Source of the DNA: Branchiostoma floridae
Lineage: Eukaryota > Chordata > Leptocardii > Amphioxiformes > Branchiostomatidae
Direction of reading: 5' to 3'
Assembly: GCF_000003815.2 (NCBI RefSeq)
Contig: NC_049994.1
Span: 12,542,994 to 12,606,993 of the forward strand
DNA: 64,000 nucleotides
Under the pieces are notes generated by a model. The model did no database searches and had not been told where the DNA came from. It saw only the letters and a list, made by a program, of their open reading frames with translations. Position numbers and translations under genes: made by a program. Within the stretch, counting starts at the first letter, position 1, and each line of letters opens with the position of its first letter. Below are positions 13,101 through 24,900 of the stretch, piece by piece.

Positions 13101-14670
13101 CGACCTGGTTTGATTTTCCAGTGGGTAATTGTAGCCCTCAAGATAGCGTCACTGAAGGAAGCACAAATACTAGCAGCATATCCAGTGCATAGACAGTCAC
13201 ACAAATACCTTCTCAGGGAGGTCAGTGAATTTGTTAGATGTTGTCATTTTTTATCTTTTGTTTTAGTCTCTATCAGACTACATAGGTTGATGGAAAAAAA
13301 AGTAGAGGTTGGCCAAATAGACTAGTGTGGATTTCCCAATTTTTTTGCCAAATTCTACAATTGCCAATCCCCGCACCCCCGTAGGAAGGCCTGGTGGAGG
13401 CTAGACTCCAGGCTACAAATGGACTGGATAATATGCAAAAGAATTTTGCAAACCTGGGGTGTTCATCGGGAGTCATCTTCTTTTTTGAAGTCCACTAATC
13501 GCTTTCTAATAGGTGCCATTAGTGGAGAAGTAATTTTATTTTTTTGTGAGTAGGCCATGACAGGACTGACAAAAGAACTCCTTTTGTCAACTTGTCGACT
13601 TACTCCTCTGGCAGTATTTATTTTAGTCTATTAGCCAGTTTCTTACATTTTTCCAGCAACCCATGCAGTCTGGTAGAGACTAGTTTTGCAGCTTGCTAAG
13701 CACTGTGTAACTGTAACATTGTCTTCTTTGCTAGATGTTTGCATGTTAGTCTTGTTTTTTGAATAGCAGGAAAAAAATTAGAAAGTAAGAACAAGGTATA
13801 TCTTGTATCAGACAATAGCAGCTATCTTTTTGTAGTTTTTTTTGGCCCGTTCTTGTTCAAATTTTCAGAGTGACACGTTTTATGTTTAAGTTTTAATATC
13901 CATGTCCTTTTTCTACCCATCCCCTTCCTTTAGGGAAAGAAAAGTAAAAGACAAAGTAAGTAATTTCTTAGTATAGTGAATAGTTTAACTGTGCTCCAAC
14001 ACAACAAATAAGTGCCTCTGGATTTTGGGCTGTCCATACTGAACCCTTTATCTACCTATCTCTTACTCTTTGACTTGTTTCTTGTGTTGGAACTCAGTTA
14101 AGCTATTTACTATGTCAACCCACAGAGGAGCCAATTCCTTAGTGAAGAAAAGTTGGCCACTTTTGCATGAAATGGTTACCGCAGTGTTCCATACCCTAGA
14201 TGCCATCTAGCCAGGCCTTCCATGGTGTAACAAGTATGGGAGCCAGGAAGCTAAATAGGATAGCACCTATAGCTAGGCTATATGTAAGTGTCCCAGTGTT
14301 CTGTGGTGTGCTTCTGGAGAGTAGATTGAAATACATCTTGAAAAATGTTGTCCTGGAAAGACATATAAGGGTCATTGTCCCAATATAGTCTGAGCTTTCT
14401 AATATTAATCTTGACCGAAACTCTGACCACCCAGACAAGTCCAAGCCTGACCAAATCAAGCCTCCGATGGGCCACACCCGCAACGCCAGCAACGTCAGCA
14501 ACCTCAGCTTCGACCTGGACCCAGAGTTCGTGGCCAAGGCCAACCTGGTGACTGCCAACTGTAAGACTGAAGAGGACTTGGATGGACTGGAGCAGGAGTT
14601 TGATCTGATGAAGCTGCTGCAGTCCAGCGTCACCACCATTGAGAAGGATTGCTACCAAGGCTCGAAGTAA
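7191..14670 (+). CDS. DOK-family PH-PTB docking protein, nine coding exons
   Basis: Exons: 7191-7253, 7836-7981, 8924-9054, 9682-9975, 10534-10676, 11024-11118, 11373-11989, 12241-12282 and 14435-14670. They join without frame breaks into 588 residues. A PH domain (about 9-113) starts GYLEMKLPQKK and has the C-terminal helix Trp at 103. A Pro-rich linker (114-210) with LPPLP repeats follows. A PTB domain of IRS/DOK type (about 212-326) has the typical LTWKLTTLRRF, ESGRR and GPGVFQFFTAEG strings; R269/R270 and R291/R292 are candidates for phosphotyrosine contact. The tail has a Gly/Pro-rich collagen-like tract (about 345-425), an NPVY motif (491-494) and an acidic C-terminus. DOK proteins sit at the membrane near activated tyrosine kinases and recruit SH2 partners. 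The start ATG at 7191 (AACATGG) was chosen because only that frame gives the PH start; the longer ORF from 7133 is in another frame. Intron 1 has a GC donor. YxxP motifs usual in DOK1-3 are scarce, so the exact paralogue is unclear. Confidence 0.88.
7254..7259 (+). other. GC-type splice donor of DOK-like intron 1
   Basis: The exon ends AAAAAG and the intron starts GCAAGT, which is the strong consensus of the minor GC-AG class of U2 introns. No GT alternative nearby keeps both the PH reading frame and the phase-0 acceptor at 7836. Confidence 0.75.
9530..9595 (+). repeat. Possible retroposon 3' tail fragment
   Basis: The segment CTAGTTTGGCAGCCCTGGCT through the (AAACA)n-like tail resembles a segment near 63288-63360 that also ends in AAATAAATA repeats. 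This is consistent with the 3' end of a LINE or SINE; only a fragment is present, in DOK-like intron 3. Confidence 0.35.
10270..10352 (+). repeat. Solo end of the GTGTTTTCAC inverted-repeat element
   Basis: Contains TATGCAAATAGGGACACCAA and CCTGCCTGCTTCATTGA, matching the right end of the element at 14686-15303. The other end is not seen here, so it is a fragment in a DOK-like intron. Confidence 0.6.
11520..11760 (+). repeat. Coding minisatellite for a PGPRQPGPPGPRQ tract in the DOK-like gene
   Basis: Within exon 7 the coding DNA repeats units of 15-30 bp with the theme CCNGGCCCACGACAGCCT. They encode tandem PGPRQPGPPGPRQ-like blocks, about 80 residues of Gly-Pro-Pro character. The frame is kept throughout and neighbouring units differ mostly at third positions. 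Confidence 0.85.
12008..12140 (+). repeat. AT-rich microsatellite (CATAT / CATGT repeats)
   Basis: Irregular tandem repeats of TATCATATCATGT type directly after the donor of DOK-like exon 7. The ORF reading through it is only intron read-through. Confidence 0.85.
12322..12592 (+). repeat. Two-copy direct tandem duplication (period ~148 bp) in a DOK-like intron
   Basis: The block beginning GTTAATCAACTGGGGGAATG occurs at 12323 and again at 12471. Both copies continue through the ACATGAAACC/GCATGAAACC, GAGATATA and CTTCTCAC segments to an ATTGTATGG end. Copies differ by substitutions and a few small indels. Confidence 0.8.
12704..12844. repeat. Hairpin MITE, CAGCCAATCAG family (copy A)
   Basis: Left arm TCAGCCAATCAGATATTTTC and a near-palindromic core, CCAGCCAATCACATTG against CAATGTGATTGGCTGG. 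The right end (ATTTGATTGGA) is more diverged. Same family as 20879-21015. It lies in the long intron before the last DOK-like exon. Confidence 0.7.
13934..13955 (+). other. Possible 22 nt alternative microexon in the DOK-like gene
   Basis: A pyrimidine-rich tract ending in TTTAG, 22 bases, then a strong GTAAGT donor at 13956. If spliced after exon 8 it would read RKEK and then a stop, giving a shortened C-terminus. It is not needed for the main model, which joins 12282 to 14435 in frame. It may be a regulated truncating exon or chance. Confidence 0.3.
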
Positions 14671-16625
14671 CCACCTGCGATAGAGTGTTTTCACATGATG
14701 TCATTGCTGCATCTGCTGCCATGTTGGTGTCCCTATTTGAATTTTAGTGAAGAATCATAAGTCAAGCCTTTTTGGACATTTTAAGATCTTCTGACCATTC
14801 CAAGTAACAGCTCAAAGAGAGTTTGCATTAGGAGTCCCCACAATGCTTTGTGTTGAATGCAGAAGAACCCCAGGGACCCTATATTTAATGCTTCATGGCA
14901 ATTAGGCAAAATTTGGTCGCCTCACTACAAATCCTGTGAGTAAGATGTCTTTCCTTATTAATGTTGAAAAATCCAAATACACTGCCCAGCCTTACAAAAA
15001 AAGAACATGCAGACCCTCTGCAAAGAAGAGATACAAAAAAAGACAAAAATTTAAAGCTTGAGCTACCATTGCTTTTTGGATATTGTACTCCTCATATAAT
15101 GCTATATGTCCTCCTATTATGATCTTGTATGTAAATTTTAACAAATTATACAAAATGCAATCAAGCCTAATAATTCAACCTCCCAGGAGCAACTTGGCTG
15201 TAAAGAAATGACTCATTCTCTACTATTACTAAATGCAAATAGGGACACCAACATGGCAGTCAGCACCGGCCTGCTTCATTGACGTCGAAAGAGAGTGAAA
15301 ACACTATATTTGCAAAGGAAACCTTGAGGAGTGCAGATAAACATACAAGCAACTTAAAATTATGTAGGCCCAATAATTTGAGAGGCTCTGAGTTGTATGT
15401 ACCACATGTAGCCATATAGCAACAAAACAAAGCCGTCACGGCTTAGTAGCTTGCAGACATTTGCCTTTCTTAGTTCTTCTTGTGATGTCCTTTAAAACAC
15501 AATATGATGAGAGGATGCTTTTAAGCATATCATTGATTGATAATTATTTGCAATCATGTAAAGCACATTTTTTAGAGTGTGAAATCTGTGCGTGATTATG
15601 ATATAGGCTTCAACTAAACCAAGAAGTTTATAGAGAGTATTGATAGTAGGGGAGGGACATAATGGCTTTAGTATTTGCATTAAGACATAAATTTTAAGAA
15701 CATTTTCTGACAGTGAATGTTTTTTTAGAAAAAAGGACTTTGAGCCTTAGCTCTGTCATTCTGACACTTTATATTGTCCTGGGACACTGGAAAGAAATAG
15801 ACCAATTGAAAAAGATTCTTAATCAAAGAAAACTGTTTTACCATTCATGGTTATTTGGCAAAAAATGAAAAGTCAGAATGGAAAGTCATAGAAAAACAAA
15901 TTAAGGTGAACTACACTTAAATTCATTGTTCGCTCTACCATGGTGTGTTTCCAACTTCTTGGATGTCTAATATTTGTTGTATTTGTGATATGGTTTGGAT
16001 AGTCATGTTGCGTTTACGTTATAGACAGTTTTAGATTTTAAGATGTTAGCTTTGCATAAATCAGAGAAGTTACAAACTTCTACTGCCCACCTAGGCATGC
16101 AAGTTTTTTAACGGTGTTGTTTGTAGATTTAGTTTTGTGAACTTTGATGTAAGAAAGAACTATGATAACTGCCATTGTTTTCTCAATACAGCATCATTAG
16201 AACTCAAGCTCAGCAACTTTTTCCTTCAGTATTGCCACCATAATGCTGACTTGGTAGTCTGAGTTATTGTACAGTGTAGCACAACTACACCCCTGGTCAG
16301 AATGTACCCAGGTTCAATTTAGACAGGGGTGTATTTTAGCCTGCTTCACCTGTTTTGTGGCATTATAATTCCAGTTAACTGAAATGATGACATGGCATGG
16401 TATGCAATGCTGTACAGAGTAACTTGAAATGATAAAGGGCTTTTTTTGGTTCATGTAAAATGCATTAGAAACTTCAGTTGTATGTGAAAACGTTCAATTC
16501 AATAATTTCAATAATTGATTATATTACAACCTGTAGTGATTGAGTAGCGTGGTACTTGCTGTAATGTGCATTATATGTTGACTTCAGTTTTGTCATGAAA
16601 TCAATAAAGATTTCTCATATGTGTC
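14671..16625 (+). other. 3'UTR of the DOK-like gene
   Basis: Runs from the TAA to just beyond AATAAA at 16603-16608, which has the usual downstream T/GT-rich sequence. It contains an inverted-repeat transposon close to the stop codon (14686-15303). No convincing ORF on either strand. Confidence 0.6.
14686..15303. mobile_element. Non-autonomous inverted-repeat element inserted in the DOK-like 3'UTR
   Basis: Ends are GTGTTTTCAC and GTGAAAACAC. The similarity continues inward for about 60-70 bp: CTGCCATGTTGGTGTCCCTA on the left against TAGGGACACCAACATGGCAG on the right. No transposase is encoded in the ~620 bp. The flanking bases (ATAGA / TATAT) do not give a clear target duplication. A solo fragment of the right end lies at 10270, and a weaker relative (GTGTCTGCCGCCATATTG) near 61003. 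Confidence 0.75.
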
Positions 16626-18302
16626 ACACAGGACAGGTGCTTTATTGCCAAATGCATTTATTGTTTTCACAGCCTACAGGTAAAGCACAACATCAAGAAA
16701 CCCCCAGTTGCAGCAAGGTTAATTTTAGAAACAATTGTATGCCACCCAAAATATGGCAAAAAATGACATCGGTTAAGTCCAAGCAACCATGCCATGCACA
16801 AAAGTCACTGATAGGAACATGCTATGCATCATCTAGTCAAAGATGGTCTGTATTTATTAATTTATTTATTCACTTAATGTAGTATCGTAGCCAGTAAGTA
16901 CCCAAACTGAGTAATGAAGCTGTTTATTTACGTACTCGATGTACCTCCTCGAACACACTGTCAGGACCCCCATTAGATGTCCCTTCCAAAAGATGAGTGC
17001 AATCCCTTACAACATGTCTGATCTCAGCCGACCCTAGGATTGAACTCAGGCCCATGGATTCGGATCCAGTATTCCATGCCAATCATCATTTGCTCTTCTG
17101 AAAATGTTCTTTGGTTGTTGGAATTGACTCATGTTGACACAATTGCTCAATATATTGGGTGTTTTCAAAAATATACAATACACACAACTCTTCAACTTCT
17201 CTTGGTTTTATTTGTTCCCAATCAGTGCTATATCTAGTACAAGTAATCATTCAGAAATTCTGATTTCAGAACTAAATATTAAACTTCGATGACTTTAATA
17301 TGGGGCCTTTTCTTTACACTTGCCAGCAGTTCTTGGGGGAAAAAGTCACACAAACATTTATGTCATTTATCATGATATAGACAATGTTATGATGATTAAC
17401 AATCCGATGAAGTTCTATTCATATGAGACCATCATTCTTCTTCTTTTCAAAAGCAAAATCTGGATGCTTCAGACATATTTGCAGCATTTGTTTCACTTGT
17501 AACAAACATTCCATCCAGATTTTTTTGTGACGAAATATCTTGACGAAACCTCCTTTGGAATACACAGTATTTAACATTAACATAGATCAGTGATGTAGTA
17601 ATCATCATACTTTTTTAGCTATAACAACTTTGTATTTACCGTTTACATATTGGGAAGCCCCCTTTCTAATTGGTTACAATGCATCAATTAAGTACTAAGA
17701 TACAACAGTTTAGAAACTGCAAAACATGATTAGCTATTTCTATAAAACTGTTACATGGTAACAATTTAGACAATACATATTGTTCAACATGTCCTTTCAA
17801 ATTAATGATCATCTTAACATAGTTTCAAACTGATCATTAATATTCAGTTCTTATTTACTTTTTCCAAACAAAATGACAACTTGTCAATTGTCCCACAATC
17901 ACAATAATGTAATCCTTGCAGTTTCTGTATAGTACCAAGTTGAAAATCTAAGTGTGGTAGATACTTGTTACATTTTGCTGAATACATCATCAAAAGTGAT
18001 ACAATAGTACAACAGAATGTCACATCACACAAAAACACAACAAAACACAAAGCTCAGAGTCAGAATAAGACAGTTTAGGACAGATACTTGCAACCTCTAC
18101 ATTTTTCACAACAACAGGGTACAACCAAAGGAGAGCTATAGAAGAACAACAAGAACACAGTAAACAAGCAGAAAGGCATGTAACTTCAAAATTCAAGTGT
18201 AACTCTACTTGGCTCTAATGGAATTTTTATCAGTCTTCATTACATCATTTTTACTACTGTTCACTCATTCTATTGAGGGATGAAAATTCTTACTGTCAAA
18301 CA

Positions 18303-18440
18303 TGTACAAGTGACCATCTCTACATAAGAACCAACTGGCTAATGTGACCACATTTTTGTGATCCCTTAGAAAATTTTCCCCACTCATTTTAAGAATCTTG
18401 TCTACAGGGACCACCTGTCCACATAGACCAGATTGTATTG
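18303..18440 (+). repeat. Interspersed repeat, GTACAAGTGACC family (copy 1)
   Basis: Contains TGTACAAGTGACCATCTCTA, AATGTGACCACATTTTTGTG and later GACCACCTGTCCACATAGAC. The same ordered blocks appear near 29656-29835 and, shorter, at 32000-32060. Origin unknown; three copies in one window indicate a high-copy family. Confidence 0.65.
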
Positions 18441-20878
18441 ATCTGTAGAGTACTGTTCTTGGGTAGTTTGACTGTACACATGTACATGCATCTAAGAAAG
18501 GTCACTGCAAGTCACATTCTTTCATGTATTCTTTCCACAATGTAATGCACCCTTGTACAGTTTTAACTTTTTGTCTATTAATCATTAAAATTAACTAATA
18601 AACATTAACTAGTAACAGTAACATTAATAGCCTAACAGATACCCTCCAATTTTAGTATAAATCGAGAAAACTTTCTTTTTAGGAAGACAAGAGCATTATC
18701 TGATACTGGTGATGTTACATCATGATGCAGGACACCAATAACTAAGAGGAAACTTTTTTCTTCTATTGACATAATATAGCATTTGCCCAAATTCTGTCGC
18801 AGTTTACCAGCATTCTGTCTGACGTTCCAAGACTTCAGGAGAATTCTGAAGATCTGTCCATGTCCATTGTAACCCTTTCTTAGATCAGACTTGTAGACAT
18901 AAATTCATTTGGTCAATCTGCTTAGAAAAAATCAAACTTTTCCAGACATAGCATGTCCTTCTGGATGTGTTGCCTGTTTTCTTATTATGTACATGTAATC
19001 TAAATCCTCACATTAGTTACTACATAATACCTGTTCTAATCTTAATTTGAAAAAATACATTTTTCAACAAACATTTCTTTTTCTAATGGACCCCTCAAAA
19101 ATAGCACCATCATGAGGGTATTCACCATACTAGCTCTTGCGATGTAATATTGCCACCACCCTAACAATTGCTATGTACTGTAGACTGTATTCTTTATGAC
19201 ACTCGTATACATGTTAAACAGAGCCTGTAAAAATTCTGTGTCTTCTGTCATACTTAACATCTTGAGAGTCACAAAAATCAGTTCTGTAACAACAGTTACC
19301 AAACTATTTATGTCACACATATGTTGCAAACATGAAGATAAAATGCAGCTATCTTCTAGAGACATCTTTAACTCAATACCCGGTCTGTCTTGAGCCTTAG
19401 ATTTCTTTCTGTAACATTATTGGTTCTTTTTGTATTAAATCTGCCATTCTAAGATCAGGAAAGTACAATTTCATGTCTTGCAGTTCAGATTTTGGATCGA
19501 CAAGCAAATTTCTGTTCTGGGAAGGACCCTAGAAAAAGCCCTGCACAACACAGCAAACATAACTAACGTTACAACAGAAAATATTACTACATTCAATACA
19601 AAATATAGGTGTTTTATGTAATGTTGATAGATTGTAAACCTTCATGTACCTGACAGAGAACTGTACTTTGCATTGCATTGAAAGGTGCAAAATCTCTTCT
19701 GTTTATATTCAAAATGAAATACATCTGTAGGAAATAAGTACCCTGATTTAAGTTTGTCAAAATGTAATCTAAGTTGACACTAATGATCTTTTTGCAACTT
19801 GAAAACTTCAAAGGAAATGACCAAAACATTGACTCTTTGATTGTTCCTATCCTACATCTGGGCCATTGAAGCCTAAAACCACACCATTTCCTTCAAACCA
19901 ACAATGCACAAGCCAAACCCAAAGCTACAGCATCCACTCTGAACATGCAATGCTGTGCACATGCGCCCTCTAAGTTTTACTTCTGAACTGCACCCCACTG
20001 CAACCATTTTGCCAGCTCTCCTGACACTTAACTTTGAACTATACCAAGCTCTCCACACCAGTCACTGTAGTAACTTTCTGTTGACAGTATCTTTGAACAA
20101 AGCCCTATAACCTCCTTGAACCAAGGACATTATAGATAATGTCCTTTCTTGAACAAGGCTAGGGCACAACCCAGGTGAATACAGTACAATTGGTGCTTTA
20201 GTCAAATCTACAGACAAAAAAGACCAAACTGGGACCACACTGCAAACTTTTAAAATTGCATTGTTTTTCTCAACATACCAAATTATCAGTGAAAGAATGA
20301 AAAAAAACCTTAACTTTGGACCATTTCCATCTTCCCCAATACCTCATGTATACAACATAATTGTGGCACCATGGTGATAAAAATAAAGATTGTACAGTAC
20401 AACATATTCCTGGATGACTTGCGACAACATTTATAATACAGAAGACAAACTTGACCCCTGAAGATTGTATGTGGACTTGAACTTGGAAGATTGCATTCTA
20501 ACTGAACTTGAATTTAATTTGCAAATCAATTGTTTCATGCTATATTTTGGAGCAGTTAATTCATGGTCTTATCATGGTTATAGGCATAACTTAAATCTCC
20601 TTTGTCTTATAGACCGACTGGCAGAGAGAGAGAGCCCGTGTGAACGATTAGTAATAAAATTATCAAAGACCATCTTGAATTTTTCAACATTACATTCTGC
20701 AATGAAAAACCTGACCTATGTAGTACGAGGTTGTGTAAAAGAAAACTTGAATATCTTATGTTCTAATTTATGTTTACACACACTCTCATCTTAGTCCATG
20801 GATTGTGTAGCACTAACAATGACCCAAGAAAACTGGCCTGAAGTCCCTTATTCTTGCTAAGATAGTACTGAAAATCTG

Positions 20879-21015
20879 TCAGCCAATCAGCTACTTCCCC
20901 TCCTGCTGTTGGAGGAAAATTACCAGCCAATCACATAGCAGATTATCATAAAGAGATCATGTGATTGGCTGGTAGCTTCCCTCTAACAACAGGAGGGGAG
21001 AATCTGATTGGCTGA
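20879..21015. repeat. Hairpin MITE, CAGCCAATCAG family (copy B, well preserved)
   Basis: A 137 bp palindromic element: TCAGCCAATCAGCTACTTCC at the left against CTGATTGGCTGA at the right, with inner arms ACCAGCCAATCACAT and ATGTGATTGGCTGGT around a loop of about 15 bp. Arms of ~58 bp match with few differences. Each arm holds two ATTGG/CCAAT boxes, so copies could add CCAAT motifs to neighbouring DNA. Confidence 0.8.
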
Positions 21016-21912
21016 AGGCTGGCCAATACTGATTGCAGCTAGAAGGATGGATTGCAGGTAGGTATGTCATGGTCATTACTAATGATACACAAGTCGTGGG
21101 CCATCCATGAAAAGGTGAGATAGCACAGTACCCATGGCAGTTTAAGCTTGAAAGCAATACTGAATGGTGTTTTTTTTTTACATTGTAATGTTAGCCTTGG
21201 TACATGTATTACACTTTTCTACATCAGTTCATTTTCAGCCCTCAACTATCCAGCATTAGGACATTCTGTAGTTTTGTTTGCTAGTCATTTTTTATTAATA
21301 TTGGGCAAAATTACTTGTCAAGTTTATGATATAATCTTTTATACAGCACCGCAAATGGATTGATACTTTAAGTACTTGAGCTATCATTGCATCAGTTTAT
21401 ACAACGGTATGTATTTGTCCATGGACCAGTATTTTATTGACTATATCTTCACTCAACTGGAATATTTTCTGCACATTCAAAACAGTTGAGCTTGTACAAA
21501 TATATACCAAATATCTCAGACCCAAAAATTGAAAAGATGACAACATCGTACATGTGCATTATGATGACCTATACAGTCACAATGTTCAGCAAATTTCTGT
21601 TTATTCCACTCAGAAATCTAATAAAGAAGAGTTTATGGAGTTCAGGAATATTACACACATATTACACACACACACAAACACACAGACAGTAGGCAAGTAT
21701 GAATTTGCCAGAAAATACAAACAAAATACAACACTCTTTGAACCACACTTGTTTATCTGTATTGCCTTTTATAAAACAGAGTTACCAATAATGCAATTCT
21801 CATACATGTGACATTACTTATACAAGTATATCTTTAACACACTTTGTAATACAAGTCAAACAACAGTACTCTATGATAGATATTGGGTGTTGGTGAAGTG
21901 AAGACGTAAGCT

Positions 21913-24900
21913 TTATTTTTCAGGACTTGTTTCAAATGTGTGTTCAGCTTGACTTCTGGCCGAAGCGGCCTCTTGCAGTCTTTCTTGTGCTGCGTCTTCC
22001 CCAACAATGTAGGCGTGTTGCAAAGCATCCTTCGCTGTTACTCTTCTGTGGGGGTTGAAGCACAGCATTTTCTGCAGAATAAAAAATACGTAGAATTTTA
22101 TCTATTCATTTAATATGATATTCATTTATTGGTTTGGCTGTTGATTACACACAACCAGGGCTGCCCAACAAGCCTGTGGCAGTTTCAAAGTGCTAGCCCT
22201 GCTGACAGAGACAAATACAATTAAAGTGCAATTTGACGTGGACAGAATTACAATCAAAAACAATATTCTTAATACATACATATAGCCTGTAAAACTTTTT
22301 TTATAGCCTGTACATGGTACCCATCTAAGGGATGCCAAGACAGTTCAAGATCTAGAAATAGCAGCAGCTGTCAGAGGAGATAGCAGTCTGTTACAAGTTC
22401 AAATGGAATGAAGCAGATGTTACTCTAGAAGATCTAAGAAACTATGCCAGGCAAACATAGTTGGCATCAGGAAAGGCATCCAGCCATGAAACCCCCACTC
22501 CAAACCCCTTGAGTTGAGATGTTGTTTTTGCCTGATCTCTTGGAAGTCAGGAATCTGAAGAACATCCCGCAACATCCAACCCTCACAAGATGGGAAACAA
22601 TGGACGTTAAACCGGATAGAGAGAGGGAGTCAGAAATTGTTTTAACATTCAATAGGAAAGATTCTCTCCTCACTTCTAACATGTCCTTTGCTAGTGGTTC
22701 TACTTCAGGCAGCAGGGACTCCAGCGGGATGCCCGGGCGGGGCTGGAAGGACGACCATGGCAACGACACCTCCTCCGGCCATTCCTCCTTAATGGGGGTA
22801 CCTATTACACTGGAGAAGGGGGAACAGGAAAAGAATACTTTACTCCTTTGATTCCTCAATGTCAGGAGTGTGTCTTCAACATTAAAAAGACAAGAGGTAT
22901 TGCCGAAAGCTATTTGAGCAGCAAGTCAAGTCAAGCAAAGTCAAAGTTTATTGCACAACAAGTCAACAACTGTAACAGGTACATTTGTACAATGTAAGGC
23001 AAAGTGATACATACTCTGCAAGGTAACTGGCTATGTTTGTATAAAGTAACATTCAAATACATGCACATGTATATTCTATAGGCTATGCAAAGTAAAAGAA
23101 AACAAATGTAGAATGTAAGCTAACGCGTTGTATCATACTAAAATGAACTCACATACATAACTTGCTTCATACATTAATCTAGAGCATGTGTAAGCACTGG
23201 ATAAAATCTTTAATGTACGTTATCAAATAAGACATAAAATTTCATGTCCATAACATGCAAAACACACAAAACAAAGGCACAAGCATCAGTGCTATGAGAC
23301 CACTTCACACTAAAATACACCAACAGAACATGCATCAAACAGTGTAAAGAATGGTATTGAAAAGGGACACACAGAAAAAGAAGAAAAGTTCATCTTTAAG
23401 CTGGAAAGCTAGAAATGGGGATGCTGGTTTGGTTCAAGATGCATTGTCCAATGTCATAGCATGCACACATGGTTGTGCAAGGCAATGTGATGTATAAAAG
23501 ACACAAAGACATGCATAAAGGTAGAATTCGTACAAAGACACACCAGCAAGAGAGAGGACACCATACTCACTTCTTTCCCTCTCAGTTGACAGACCTGAAC
23601 ACTTTAAGAAACACAGCGAAGACAGAGATGCACATACATAAAGCTTTGCATCCAGAACACTAAACCCACATGTTGGACCTGATCAGAGAGTAACATGTGG
23701 ACAAGTAGGTTCTAAATGTCAAAATTAAACTGTGGAAATAGAAATTTGTTCAAAAAGAGATTGAGATGAATGCAAAAGTATTACAGATGAAGAGGGATAT
23801 GTTTTTTTATTCATTCATAAGAAACTATGCAATGTTTGAAAAGATCGAAGATACATGCTCTTTTTTTATTTGAACTTTCAGCACATGGTTTGGTTAAACC
23901 CCTATGGTCTGACATAACCTAGCCCTAAACAGCTAGGGGATTGTCTGAATGTATTGGCCTCTGAACATAATGTTGTCCCCCATGAATGTGTTTGTATGCA
24001 GATCCATCTGAATATGACAGGAAAATGTATAAAGAGATGGAGGATGGTTTGACAGATCCAGACAAAAAAAGAGAAAGAAAATCAAGTTTGTCACAAAGAT
24101 CTTTTATACTCACTCAAATATTTTATTTAGTTGATCTATATCTGAATTCCCTTGGAAGATTGGTCTGTAAAAATATACATGTATCAACATTAAGTACAGT
24201 TGGAAATAATTACTCAAACAATTAAGATAGATTGTTGCAAATTTCACTATAATGAAACAATGTCACATTCAAGTTACCACAATGACCATTTGACAAATGA
24301 CAAATTAATTTGACAAAAGCATTACTCAGCTCACCATACCAAATGTTACTTTTCATTGCATCAATGAAGAATAGAAACAAAAAGATGTGTTAGAAGATAA
24401 TCATCTATGCAACATAATATGACAGCTAACATTTGAAACTTTATTGGAATGCAAATCAAAGCAAGTTATTGTAGTTACCCACTTTCTAGTATGTAGCTCT
24501 GCAAATATACAGCCAACGCTCCAAATGTCTACAGGGGTGGCGTACGATGCCTGTAACAGCACCTCTGGAGATCTGTACCATAGTGTAACCACCTGCACGG
24601 TAAAGAGAACAGCCGTCACACAATTGCATCTTTAGTATACAGTTGTTTCATTTGACGTCATCTGCGTCATTTTGGATTACACTGTCCGCCCTTAAAGCAC
24701 ACAAAGATGCCATTGCTTAATCCAATTAACTGCTAATATGGACACGGGGATTCAAATTCTAATTACTATGACGTCAATGAATAGTCTGTATACAACTGCT
24801 ATGAATCAATATTAACAGGTGGTTTTTGAGACATACACGTATGATACATACCCACAAAGACTGGTAAAGCAAAAAGAATCATAATAGCAGTAAATGAAAC

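Larger units (their letters stand above)
16626..21912. other. Convergent spacer between the DOK-like and CDK4/6 genes, including the CDK4/6 3'UTR
   Basis: AT-rich, with no protein-coding region I can support. The CDK4/6 3'UTR (minus strand) extends left from 21912; AATAAA on that strand at 21433-21438 and 21291-21296 are candidate poly(A) signals, and one overlaps the stop codon itself. A possible old tRNA-type SINE remnant (minus) lies around 16880-17060, with GAGTTCAATCC resembling a B box. A copy of the GTACAAGTGACC repeat is at 18303-18440 and a hairpin MITE at 20879-21015. Confidence 0.45.

Noticed and set aside
22519-22851. Plus-strand 110-codon ORF
   Set aside because: Antisense of CDK4/6 exon 6, whose size and phase fit the kinase model.
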